NCBI GenBank assembly: GCA_964637655.1
Contig: CAZWUZ010000047.1
Coordinates: 1 to 16,264, forward strand
Length of the DNA stretch: 16,264 nucleotides
Source: CAZWUZ01 sp964637655 [NCBI: uncultured bacterium]
GTDB lineage: Bacteria; DAOPZR01
Direction of reading: 5' to 3'
Shown: positions 1-7,659 of the stretch, one piece after another
Position numbering within the stretch: the stretch's first letter is position 1
Layout of the letters: every line of letters starts with the position of its first letter
Program-made: the position numbers and the translations under genes
The notes under the pieces: model-generated
The model's database searches: none
Told to the model about the DNA's origin: nothing
What the model saw: the letters and a program-made list of their open reading frames with translations, nothing else

Positions 1-392
1 TCCTGTTCGCCAACGAGACGCAGGCGCGCGCCGTGCTGCTGATGCGGGTGCTGTCGGCGGTCTTCATTGTGTTCAGTTTTATCATCGCGCTGAAGAAATT
101 CGACATTATCGTCACGCTCATGTCGCTGTCGTGGGGCGTGGTTGCCGGGTCGTTCATGGCACCCTATCTCTACGCGCTGTACTGGAAGCGCACGACGCGC
201 GCGGGGGTCTGGGCGGGGATGCTGACCGGGCTGGTGACGGCCATCGGGCTGTTCTACCTGCTCGGACCGGCAAAGTCGCCGCTGGCGTCGAGCATCGCCA
301 TGGTGCTCCCCTTCGCGGTGGTGCCGCTGGTGAGTTTCTGCACCCGCCCGCCCGACGCGGCGGCAGTGCAGCGCGCCTTCGACCGGATCTGA
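1..392 (+). CDS. Sodium:solute symporter family protein, C-terminal part (5' end outside window)
   Basis: Only the last 129 or so codons are present; the reading frame enters at base 3 and ends at the TGA at 390-392. The translated part carries about four hydrophobic segments, roughly over VLLMRVLSAVFIVFSFIIAL, the stretch from DIIVTLM through MAPYLYALYW, AGVWAGMLTGLVTAIGLFYL, and SSIAMVLPFAVVPLVSF. The order of a helix, a short KKF loop, a helix ending in APYLYALYWKR, and then a G-rich AGVWAGMLTG helix is the typical 3' end of SSS-family (LeuT-fold) transporters, which import solutes with sodium across the inner membrane. The substrate cannot be told from this end. It lies 4 bp before the first glycosyltransferase and may share its transcript. 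Family assignment is by recognition of this C-terminal pattern, not by search. Confidence 0.75.
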   Translation, partial: LFANETQARAVLLMRVLSAVFIVFSFIIALKKFDIIVTLMSLSWGVVAGSFMAPYLYALYWKRTTRAGVWAGMLTGLVTAIGLFYLLGPAKSPLASSIAMVLPFAVVPLVSFCTRPPDAAAVQRAFDRI

Positions 393-396
393 CGCA

Positions 397-1446
397 GTGC
401 GCCTTGCCCTCGACGCGCGGATGCGCGCACACAGCGGGGTGGGCACCTACCTGCGCGGCCTCTTCCCCGAGCTGGTCCGCCGTCTCCCGCAGCACGAGTG
501 GTTTGTCATCCAGCCGGGTGACGGGAAATGGAACCTTTCGGGGGCGACGCTGCTGGCCTGTGAAACGCCGCCGCTGACGGCGGCTGAGCATCTCGTGCTG
601 CCGCGCCTGCTGCGACAGCGGCAGGTTGACTGGCTGTTTGTGCCGCACTTCAACGCGCCCTACGAGTGGCCGGCGGAACGGACGCTGGCCGTGGTGCATG
701 ACCTCATCCCGCTGCAGTTCCCGCGCCTGAGCCGCCCCTGGGTCCCCCCGGTCTTCCGCTTTCTCACTGAGCGCCTGCTGGCGCGCTCACCGTTAGTGGT
801 GACGGATTCGGTTGCCACCGCCACGGCGCTCCGGGCGTTGCGCGAACGGGAGTATCCCGTGGTCTATCCCGGCCTGGCGCCGCTGCCGCAGCGCCGGGCG
901 CGGCCGGCGGCAGGCACGCCGTACGTGCTGGTGCTCGGCGGCAAGGCGCACAAGGATGCGGCGTTCGCGGTGCGTGTGGCGGAGCAACTGGCTGACGACA
1001 CGGTGCACTGGGTCATCCGGCAGACAGCGGGCGAGGATGGCGGGGCGACCGCAGCTGCCGTTGCCGCCTCGGCACAGCGCGAACGCATCACGCTTATCGA
1101 CAAGCGGGTGCCGGAGGAAAAACTGCACGACTTGTACGCGGGCGCGGCGGTTTTCCTGTTCTGCAGCCGCGTCGAGGGGTTCGGCTATCCGCCGCTCGAG
1201 GCAATGCAGCATGGCGTGCCGGTGGTGGCGCGGCGGGCGGGAGCGCTGCCCGAAGTGCTCGGGGACGCCGCCGGCTGGTTCGACGGTGACGATGCGGCCG
1301 GCGCGGCGGCGGCGGTGCGCGCGCTGCTGACGGATATGGCGCTGCGCGCGAACCGGGTGGCGTGCGCGCATGAGCGCTGCGCGCGCTACACCTGGCTGAC
1401 AGCGGGCGCGCGCATGGCGGAACTCGTTGGCGCGGCCGTGGCCTGA
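397..1446 (+). CDS. Glycosyltransferase family 4 (GT-B fold), surface polysaccharide
   Basis: A 349-residue protein, normal length for a GT4 enzyme transferring a nucleotide-activated sugar to a growing lipid-linked or polysaccharide acceptor on the cytoplasmic side of the membrane. The N-terminal half has the short strand MRLALDAR followed by GVGTYLRGL (14-22), the loop where GT4 proteins close over the substrates, and VVHDLIPL (99-106). The C-terminal half has VLVLGGKAHKD (177-187) and the family's E-x7-E element, E260-GFGYPPL-E268, followed by MQHGVPVVA and GALPEV. The start is GTG at 397, four bases after the symporter stop; no strong ribosome binding site is visible, which fits translational coupling. 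The stop overlaps the next ATG by one base (TGATG). Donor sugar and linkage are not readable. Confidence 0.88.
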   Translation: MRLALDARMRAHSGVGTYLRGLFPELVRRLPQHEWFVIQPGDGKWNLSGATLLACETPPLTAAEHLVLPRLLRQRQVDWLFVPHFNAPYEWPAERTLAVVHDLIPLQFPRLSRPWVPPVFRFLTERLLARSPLVVTDSVATATALRALREREYPVVYPGLAPLPQRRARPAAGTPYVLVLGGKAHKDAAFAVRVAEQLADDTVHWVIRQTAGEDGGATAAAVAASAQRERITLIDKRVPEEKLHDLYAGAAVFLFCSRVEGFGYPPLEAMQHGVPVVARRAGALPEVLGDAAGWFDGDDAAGAAAAVRALLTDMALRANRVACAHERCARYTWLTAGARMAELVGAAVA

Positions 1447-2522
1447 TGCGTCTCGCGCTGGCCCACGACTGGGTCTTCCACCGCCGCGGCGGCGAGGTGG
1501 TGTGGGAGGAGGTACGGGCGCTGCTGCCGGACGCGGAACTGCTGGCGTTGTTCGCCGACGACCGGAACTGGCCGGCGGCATGGCGCGGCACGCGCATCCG
1601 GACGAGCGTACTCAACGACCTGCCCGGCAGCCGGCACTACTACCGGGCGCTGCTGCCGTTTTTTCCGCTGGCGCTGCGCGGCCTGCGCAGCGATGCGGAC
1701 CTGACGGTCAGCATCTCGCACTGCGCTATCAAGAACCTGCCGGTGACCGGCCGGCATCTGTGCTACTGCCTGACCCCGGCCCGTTATTTTTACGACCTGC
1801 GCGCGGAGTATCTCGCGTCGCTGCCGGTCTGGATGCGTTCGGTGACAGATAGTATACTCGACCGGCTGGCAGCATGGGACCGGGACGGGGCAGTGCGGGT
1901 GACGCGGTTTGCCGCCATTTCGCGCACGGTGGCGGCGCGCATCCGCAGCTGCTACGGGCGTGACGCGGACGTTATCTACCCGCCGGTGGACACGGATTAT
2001 TTCACCCCGGAGGGCGGGGCGGGCGACTATTACCTCGCCGCGTCGGCGCTGGTGCCGTATAAACGACTTGACCTCGCCATCGCGGCGTGCCGGCAGGTGC
2101 GGCGGAAGCTGGTGGTCGTCGGCGACGGACCGTGCGCACGGCAGTGGCTGGCAGAAGCCGGCAGTGACGTGGTCTGGCACCGGCAGGTGACGCGGGCGGA
2201 ACTGCGTGATTTGTACCGCGGCTGCCGCGCGCTGCTCTTCCCCGCGCACGAGGATTTCGGGATCATCCCCGTCGAGGTGATGGCGTGCGGGCGGCCGGTC
2301 ATCGCGCTTGACCGCGGCGGCGCGGCGGAGACGGTGCGGCCCGGGGAGAGCGGACTGCTCTGCGCGGAGCAGAACGCGGCGGCGTTCGCGGCGGCGCTGA
2401 CGGAGAGCGAGCAACGCACCTGGGATCCGGCGGCCTGCCGCGCCGCGGCCCTGCCGTTCGCCACCGCGCGATTCCGGGCGGCGTTCACGGCGCTGCTGGG
2501 GGAGATGACGGGAGGAGCATGA
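1446..2522 (+). CDS. Glycosyltransferase family 4, WbaZ-like
   Basis: A 358-residue GT4 enzyme, distinct from its upstream neighbour. The region SHCAIKNL (91-98), HLCYCLTPARYFYDLRAEY (104-122) and AAISRTVAARI (156-166), followed by VIYPPVDTDYF (176-186), is the pattern of WbaZ-type O-antigen mannosyltransferases and relatives. VPYKRLDLAI (203-212) supplies the K/R pair that binds donor phosphates, and E269-DFGIIPV-E277 is the E-x7-E motif, followed by MACGRPVIAL. The ATG at 1446 overlaps the previous stop by one base. It is probably cytoplasmic or peripheral to the membrane and works with the other GT4 and the sugar-phosphate transferase on one glycan repeat. Mannose as the donor is only a guess from family resemblance. 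Confidence 0.87.
   Translation: MRLALAHDWVFHRRGGEVVWEEVRALLPDAELLALFADDRNWPAAWRGTRIRTSVLNDLPGSRHYYRALLPFFPLALRGLRSDADLTVSISHCAIKNLPVTGRHLCYCLTPARYFYDLRAEYLASLPVWMRSVTDSILDRLAAWDRDGAVRVTRFAAISRTVAARIRSCYGRDADVIYPPVDTDYFTPEGGAGDYYLAASALVPYKRLDLAIAACRQVRRKLVVVGDGPCARQWLAEAGSDVVWHRQVTRAELRDLYRGCRALLFPAHEDFGIIPVEVMACGRPVIALDRGGAAETVRPGESGLLCAEQNAAAFAAALTESEQRTWDPAACRAAALPFATARFRAAFTALLGEMTGGA
2511..2517 (+). promoter_or_regulatory. Ribosome binding site that decides the GTG start of the sugar-phosphate transferase
   Basis: GGAGGAG lies 6 nt before the GTG at 2524. The nearby ATG at 2519 runs into a stop within two codons, so GTG 2524 is the only workable start here. Confidence 0.7.
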
Positions 2523-2523
2523 G

Positions 2524-3879
2524 GTGAGCGACACACGCCACGCGCGGAAACTGCGGCTGCTGGCTGACCTGGCGGCGTTCAACGCCTGCGCCATCGCGGT
2601 CTATGCCATCCGTTTTTACAGCGGGCTGGTGCCGCTGCCGCTCGGGATCCCGCCTGCGCTCCCCTATCTCAAACTGCTGCTGGCGGCCAACCTGCTCTGG
2701 CTGCTGCTCGCCCTCAGCGGGCTTGCCTATCGCGCCGGGATGCGGCTCGAGGCATCGCTGCGTGCGCTGACGCGCCTCTACCTGACTGTCTGTTTCGGGA
2801 TACTCGTCTTCGCCTTTCTCTACCGCAGTTTCACCTTCTCGATGACGGTGGTGTTCACCGTCCTGCTGGCTGCCTACCCCTGCGTGCTGCTCATGCACGC
2901 GCGGTTCCGCGAGCGGCTGCCGGTCAGCCGCGTGCTGCTGCTGGGGAACGCGCAGGAAGTGGCGGACGTGCTGGCGCAGGGACGCTCGCCTGAGGGAGGG
3001 ATGGTACGCATCCATGCCGCCATGGTGACGGACACGCTGCCGGCCGTGACGCTGGCGGTGCCCGCACAGGTCTGGCAGCCCGCGGCAGCGCCACCGGCGG
3101 CAATCCAGCAGGTGTGGGCAACGGCGAGCGCGACGGCAAACCCGGCCTTCCCGGCCTTTCTCGACCGTTGCAGTGCGGCAGCTATCAGCGTGCGCTTTGT
3201 GCCGTTCATTCCCGCGCTCGCGCCCGGCGCGCGGCCGCTGCCGCTGCTCACGCAACTGGTGCCACTCAACTGCCTGCGCCACCCGCTGCAGGAGCCGCAC
3301 AACCAACTGCTCAAGCGCGCCAGTGATCTTGCCGGCGGGCTTGCCGGGTTGCTGCTCTGCGCCCCGCTGCTGCTCGGACTGGCGCTCTACCTGCTGCTGC
3401 GCGAGGGACGGCCGGTGTTCATCCGGCAGAAGCGGATGTCGCAGGACGGGAAGACCTTCCGCATGCTCAAGTTCCGCACCATGCGGCTCGACGCGGAGGA
3501 GGAGAGCGGCCCGGTCTGGGCGCAGGCGAACGATCCGCGGTGCACCCCGCTGGGGGCGTGGTTACGCAAACTCAGTCTGGATGAACTGCCGCAGTTGTGG
3601 AATGTGGTGCGCGGCGACATGTCGCTGGTCGGGCCGCGTCCCGAACGCCCGTTCTTCGTGCGGCGGTTTGCCGGCGAGATGTGCTACTACGACGCGCGGC
3701 ACAGCGTCAAGACGGGGATTACCGGCTGGGCACAGGCCAACGGCCTGCGCGGCAACACCAGCATCGAGATGCGCACGCTCTACGATTTGTATTACATCGA
3801 GAACTGGTCGCTCTGGTTCGACCTCAAGATCATCCTGCTGACCGTCCGCGAGTTTCTCTTCCACCAATCAGCGTACTGA
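2524..3879 (+). CDS. Polyprenyl-phosphate sugar-1-phosphate transferase (initiating glycosyltransferase)
   Basis: A 451-residue integral membrane protein of the WcaJ/WbaP (bacterial sugar transferase) family, which moves a hexose-1-phosphate from a nucleotide sugar to undecaprenyl phosphate to begin a polysaccharide repeat. The N-terminal 125 residues hold about four membrane segments. A central soluble part (about 134-255, starting VLLLGNAQEVADVL) resembles the CoA-binding-like domain of this family. The catalytic part starts at KRASDLAGGLAGLLLCAP (264-281) with the membrane-reentrant helix, then PVFIRQKR (297-304), KFRTM (316-320), the Asp-Glu pair at D353-E354 in SLDELPQLWNVVRGDMS, and LVGPRPE (368-374). 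It ends with TGITGWAQANGLRG and IENWSLWFDLKIILLT. It is the last gene of the block, one base after the preceding stop. The sugar specificity is unknown. Confidence 0.92.
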   Translation: MSDTRHARKLRLLADLAAFNACAIAVYAIRFYSGLVPLPLGIPPALPYLKLLLAANLLWLLLALSGLAYRAGMRLEASLRALTRLYLTVCFGILVFAFLYRSFTFSMTVVFTVLLAAYPCVLLMHARFRERLPVSRVLLLGNAQEVADVLAQGRSPEGGMVRIHAAMVTDTLPAVTLAVPAQVWQPAAAPPAAIQQVWATASATANPAFPAFLDRCSAAAISVRFVPFIPALAPGARPLPLLTQLVPLNCLRHPLQEPHNQLLKRASDLAGGLAGLLLCAPLLLGLALYLLLREGRPVFIRQKRMSQDGKTFRMLKFRTMRLDAEEESGPVWAQANDPRCTPLGAWLRKLSLDELPQLWNVVRGDMSLVGPRPERPFFVRRFAGEMCYYDARHSVKTGITGWAQANGLRGNTSIEMRTLYDLYYIENWSLWFDLKIILLTVREFLFHQSAY

Positions 3880-3894
3880 TCCCGCACCTGCGGT

Positions 3895-5406
3895 TCAGGA
3901 ACGGCAGCGGCCGTAGGTGCGCGTGAGCGCCGCCAGCTGCCGCTGGCGGGCGGGGGTGAGGGTGTCCGGCAGCAGCCGCCACTCCCAGTTGCCGGCGGCG
4001 GTGCCCGGACGGTTGAAACGCGCGCGGCTGTCGAGACCGAGCAGGTCCTGCATGGGAATAATGGCCTGGCGGGCGACCGAGGCGAGAGTGAGACGCACCA
4101 GCGCCTCCGCGCAGTTGGCCGCCGTGAGTGCGCGGCCGCAGTCGGCGGCGCAGGCGTGGCGTTTGCTGTCAGTGGCATCGTCGGTAAACCAGCCGCGCAC
4201 GGTGTTGGTGTCGTGGGTGCCGGTGCAGACGAGCGCGTCCGGCACATGGTGGTGCGGCAGGTAGGGATTGCGTGCGTCGTCACCGAAGGCGAAGAGCAGC
4301 ACCTTCATCCCGGGGAGGCGGAACTGCGCCATCAGGTCGCGGACCGGGTCGGTGATGATGCCGAGGTCCTCAGCGACGAGCGCCGCTTCCGGCAGCGCGG
4401 CGCTGATGGCGCCAAAGAGGTCGGCGCCCGGCACGGGCGTCCAGGCGCCGTGTACTGCGGTCGTTGCCGCCGCAGGGATTTCCCAGTAGGCCTCGAAACC
4501 GCGGAAATGATCGAGGCGGACGAGGTCGAAAAAGCGGAACTGGTGGCGCAGGCGGTCGAGCCACCACCTGAACCCGTCCGCGCGCAGCGCCGCCCAGTCA
4601 TAGACGGGATTGCCCCAGCGCTGCCCGGTGGCGCTGAAGTAGTCCGGCGGCACCCCGGCGACATAGGCGGGAGTGCCGTCGGCATGGAGTTTGAAAAAGT
4701 GCGGACGGGTCCACACCTCGACGCTGTCGGCGGTGACATAGATGGGGAGGTCGCCGAAGAGGCGCAACCCGCGCCGGTGCGCATGCTCGCGCAGGCGCGT
4801 CCATTGCTGCCAGAAGACAAACTGAAACAGTTTTTCCGCGGCGATATCGCGCGTCAGCAGGTCCTGATAATGGTCGATGGCTCTGGCGTCGCGCCGGGCG
4901 ATGTCCGCCGGCCAGGCGTGCCACGGGCGTCCGTGAAAATGCCGCTTGAGGGCGCGGAAGAGGGCGAAGTCCTCGAGCCAGAGCGCGTGCAGTGCGCAGA
5001 AGTGGCCGTAGCCGTCGAGCCGGTCGGGCACGGGGTGCCGTTCCGCGAGCCGCGCGAGCAGCGCCTGTTTGTAGGTATGGACGGCCGGATAGTCGGTACG
5101 TCCGGCGGAAAAGGCCGGGAGCGGCGGCAGGTCGTGTTCGGTGAGCAGACCGTCACGCATCAGCAGTTCCGGGCTGAGGTAGAGCGGGTTGCCGGCGAAC
5201 GCGGACATGCTGCTGTAGGGGGAATTGCCGCAACCCGGTTCCGTGAGGTTCAGCGGTAGAAACTGCCACCAGGTCTGCTCCGCCCCGGCGAGCCAGTCAA
5301 CGATGTGACTGGCCTGCGGTCCGAGGTCGCCGATGCCGTACGGCGACGGCAGGGCGGAGAGCGGCAGCAGGACGCCGCTGCTGCGCCCCGGCGTGTCGCC
5401 GGTCAT
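3895..5406 (-). CDS. malQ: 4-alpha-glucanotransferase (amylomaltase, GH77)
   Basis: A 503-residue cytoplasmic enzyme that transfers 1,4-alpha-glucan segments between maltodextrins in maltose or glycogen metabolism. It begins SSGVLLPLSALPSPYGIGDLG (9-29), the classic GH77 N-terminus, then WWQFLPLNLTEPG and NSPYSS. Active-site elements are in place: VRLDHFRG with nucleophile D299, VAEDLG with acid/base E346, and GTHDTNTVRGW with the third acidic residue D399. The ending NWEWRL is also typical. The start is the ATG at 5406, which overlaps the upstream gene's stop as ATGA. An in-frame ATG at 5502 would add 32 basic, non-family residues inside the neighbour's coding region and was not used. No strong ribosome binding site is visible, so translation probably depends on coupling. 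It is the last gene of the leftward operon. Confidence 0.95.
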   Translation of the reverse strand: MTGDTPGRSSGVLLPLSALPSPYGIGDLGPQASHIVDWLAGAEQTWWQFLPLNLTEPGCGNSPYSSMSAFAGNPLYLSPELLMRDGLLTEHDLPPLPAFSAGRTDYPAVHTYKQALLARLAERHPVPDRLDGYGHFCALHALWLEDFALFRALKRHFHGRPWHAWPADIARRDARAIDHYQDLLTRDIAAEKLFQFVFWQQWTRLREHAHRRGLRLFGDLPIYVTADSVEVWTRPHFFKLHADGTPAYVAGVPPDYFSATGQRWGNPVYDWAALRADGFRWWLDRLRHQFRFFDLVRLDHFRGFEAYWEIPAAATTAVHGAWTPVPGADLFGAISAALPEAALVAEDLGIITDPVRDLMAQFRLPGMKVLLFAFGDDARNPYLPHHHVPDALVCTGTHDTNTVRGWFTDDATDSKRHACAADCGRALTAANCAEALVRLTLASVARQAIIPMQDLLGLDSRARFNRPGTAAGNWEWRLLPDTLTPARQRQLAALTRTYGRCRS

Positions 5407-7643
5407 AGCCGCTGCAACTGCCGCACGATGAGCGCGGCGGCGATGACCGCAACGCGCTGGCGCGGCGCGGGCATGACCCAGCCGGTCATCGGCAGCGTCC
5501 ATTCGAGGAGCACCGCGAGGTAGGGGGCAAGGTCCGTGCGCCCGCCCAGCGCGGCGACCGCATATTCACGCAGACGCCAGGTGAGGCGCAGCGCCTTGTC
5601 GAGCAGCGGGTCGTCCGCGGCGGGGCAGGCGGGACGGTCGGTGAGCGTGCGCGCCTCCGTCAGCGCCGCGTAGTACCGGGCGAGGCGGCGGATGTCGTCG
5701 GCATTGTCGCAGCGCGTCAGTTCGATGCCGCAGATCGGTTCGAGGCGCGCGAAATCGGCGATGATGCTGCGCTCGCGGCTCTCGGAAAAATCGATGACGT
5801 AGAGGTTGGCGCGGTCGTCGACGAGGATGTTCTTGAGGTTGAGGTCGCCGTGGGTGATGCCGGTTGACCAGTCCCATTCCCGTGCCGCCCACTGCGGCCA
5901 GTCATGCACGAAAAAGTGGTACGGGTTGGGGAGTTCGCACTCGAGTTCGGGACAGGCGATGACCGGCGCGTCCAGGTTGATGCCGTAGCTTTGTGCGCCC
6001 GGGAGCAGGGCGGGGAAGAGGTGCCGCGGGTCATGATCGGCAAACGGGCGCAGGCGCGCGGCCCGCGGCTGCCCGTACCACGGCTTGAGGATGTCGGTGA
6101 AGACGCGGTCGCAGAGCGCGATGACCTGGTCGGCCGGTTCGGTGCGGTACAAATTCTCCAGCCAGGTGAGCGTGCCCGCCCCGCCGGTGACCCCGACGAA
6201 ATTATAGCGCAGCCCGGCAGCGTCGCCGCAGGCGGCGCTCCCCATGATGGTGGTGCTGTTGTTGAGGATGAATTTTTCGACGCAGGCGCGGTAGGCGTCG
6301 ACCTCGCGCCGCGTCACCTCGAGCCCGCCGAGTTTCATCACGGTCGGCAGCAATTGCCGGCCGTCGCGGTCATAACTGGCGACGCGATAGGTCTTCGAGG
6401 TGAAACCGCCGGTGAGCGGGGTCAGGGCCACCCGCGCGGCGTCGCGGTAGATGCGGCGGGTGATGACCTGCCACTCCTCGCGGAAATCGTCACCGTCCGG
6501 GGTTTCGATCTGCAGCAGGCCGGCCGCGCCGTCGCTCACGGCGGCGGGCAGGTAGGTCCACAGACGACCGCCGGTGACGGTGAGTGCGGGCGTGCCGAGC
6601 AGCAGACCGGTCAACTGGTCAAGCGTGCCGGCATCGTGCAGTGCCGCGGCCGGCGTGGCGGCAGCGACCGGCTGCGCCAGGGTCAGCACGGAAATGTGCC
6701 ACGCGGCCCCGTCCGCGGCGATGGTGGCGGCGGGCAGCGTGCCGGTGAGCGGCTGGCCGGGTGCGAGGCGCACGGCGACAATCAGTGCCGGCGTGTCGAG
6801 GGCCTGCGTGCCCGACGGAGTGGCCCCGTCAAGTTCGCCGGGCGTGGTGCAGAACACGCCGGCGCCACGGGCGCAGGGCGTGCTGATGAGCAGCACCTGC
6901 AGCGGGTGGTTGCCGGCCGCGCCGGCGAGTGCGGCCAGCGCCAGCGGTGTGTCGGGGAGCGGGACGGTTGCCACGGGGTCGCCGTCGAGCGACAGGGCGC
7001 GCGTGACGTACAGGTCGGTGCTGTCGGGGTCGGCAGCGACCAGCGTGTCCGCGACGCCATGCGGCGCGGCGGGCTGCAGCACGGCGGTGCTGCCGGTGGC
7101 CAGCAGCAGGCCGGGGGCTGCTGCTGCCTGCGCGGCGGTGGCGCCGAAAGCACCGACGCCGACCGCGAGGCCGAGTTCGCGCAGCGACAGGCGCAGCGGT
7201 GTACCGGCCGGCGCGTCCCAGCGGCGCAGCGCTGCCTGTGTGCCGGGGCAGGCGGTGACGGGCAGGTCGTGTTCCGCACAGCGGAACCGGGTGGCCGCCG
7301 GGGCGCCGGGGTCCGCAAGAAGTGCCTGCGCCGCCGCAGTGTCGGGCGCGATGGTAAACCGCTGCTGCATGCCGGAAACGGCAAGCGTCTGCATGACGAC
7401 CGGCGGCACGGCCGCGAGAATGAACCGGCCGCCGCGGGCGCCGCAATGCCGGTGCAGCGTCAGCAGGACGCGCAGGCCGGCGCTCGACATGAACTCGACG
7501 CCGGCGAGGTCGAGCACGGCGGCGGTGATGGCGTCGCGGTGCGGGGCGAGCGCCTGTTCGAGGAGCGTGACCCCGTAGGCGTCGACGCGCCCGGTGACGG
7601 TGATGACGGCGGCAGCGCCGCCGGTGACGGTGCAGGTCAGCAT
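5403..7643 (-). CDS. Three-part protein: STAS domain, unassigned middle region, kinase-like phosphotransferase domain
   Basis: A 746-residue protein with no signal peptide or clear membrane segment, so probably cytoplasmic. Residues 1-112 form a STAS domain of the anti-sigma-factor-antagonist type: VITVTGRVDAYG, then VLDLAGVEFMSSAGLRVLL, with S54 at the position phosphorylated in SpoIIAA, then VSGMQQRFTI. Residues about 120-380 are unassigned; LRLSLRELGLAVGVGAFG (150-167) is their most distinctive stretch. Residues about 385-740 resemble the aminoglycoside phosphotransferase/kinase superfamily: a glycine-rich turn LTGGFTSKTYRV (410-421), VMKLGG with K437, THGDLNLKNILVDD (597-610) with catalytic-type D600 and N605, and VIDFSESR with D618 at the metal-binding position. 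From memory it is like domains called ternary-complex-associated domain 9, but that was not checked. A GGAGAA ribosome binding site supports the ATG at 7643. It sits 16 bp after guaD and overlaps malQ. Substrate and partner are unknown. Confidence 0.85.
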   Translation of the reverse strand: MLTCTVTGGAAAVITVTGRVDAYGVTLLEQALAPHRDAITAAVLDLAGVEFMSSAGLRVLLTLHRHCGARGGRFILAAVPPVVMQTLAVSGMQQRFTIAPDTAAAQALLADPGAPAATRFRCAEHDLPVTACPGTQAALRRWDAPAGTPLRLSLRELGLAVGVGAFGATAAQAAAAPGLLLATGSTAVLQPAAPHGVADTLVAADPDSTDLYVTRALSLDGDPVATVPLPDTPLALAALAGAAGNHPLQVLLISTPCARGAGVFCTTPGELDGATPSGTQALDTPALIVAVRLAPGQPLTGTLPAATIAADGAAWHISVLTLAQPVAAATPAAALHDAGTLDQLTGLLLGTPALTVTGGRLWTYLPAAVSDGAAGLLQIETPDGDDFREEWQVITRRIYRDAARVALTPLTGGFTSKTYRVASYDRDGRQLLPTVMKLGGLEVTRREVDAYRACVEKFILNNSTTIMGSAACGDAAGLRYNFVGVTGGAGTLTWLENLYRTEPADQVIALCDRVFTDILKPWYGQPRAARLRPFADHDPRHLFPALLPGAQSYGINLDAPVIACPELECELPNPYHFFVHDWPQWAAREWDWSTGITHGDLNLKNILVDDRANLYVIDFSESRERSIIADFARLEPICGIELTRCDNADDIRRLARYYAALTEARTLTDRPACPAADDPLLDKALRLTWRLREYAVAALGGRTDLAPYLAVLLEWTLPMTGWVMPAPRQRVAVIAAALIVRQLQRL

Positions 7644-7649
7644 GGGCAG

Positions 7650-7655
7650 TTCTCC
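7650..7655 (-). promoter_or_regulatory. Ribosome binding site of the STAS/kinase-like gene
   Basis: The minus strand reads GGAGAA, 6 nt before the ATG at 7643, within the 16-bp gap after the guaD stop. It fixes the start of the STAS domain. Confidence 0.65.
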
Positions 7656-7659
7656 GGGT

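Noticed and set aside
1427-1852. Long alternate-frame open reading frames over the glycosyltransferase genes and over most other genes on both strands.
   Set aside because: They lack recognisable domains and are Arg/Ala/Gly-rich, as expected from third-position GC bias; each overlaps a gene with clear family motifs.
3882-3893. CCGC-ACCT-GCGG hairpin in the 15-bp gap between the convergent sugar-phosphate transferase and malQ genes.
   Set aside because: The stem is only 4 bp with no U-tract on either strand; too weak to call a bidirectional terminator.
5407-5502. A 32-residue N-terminal extension of MalQ from the in-frame ATG at 5502.
   Set aside because: The extension is low-complexity, Arg/Ala-rich and unlike GH77 N-termini, and lies in the neighbour's coding sequence; the ATGA overlap start at 5406 gives a normal protein.
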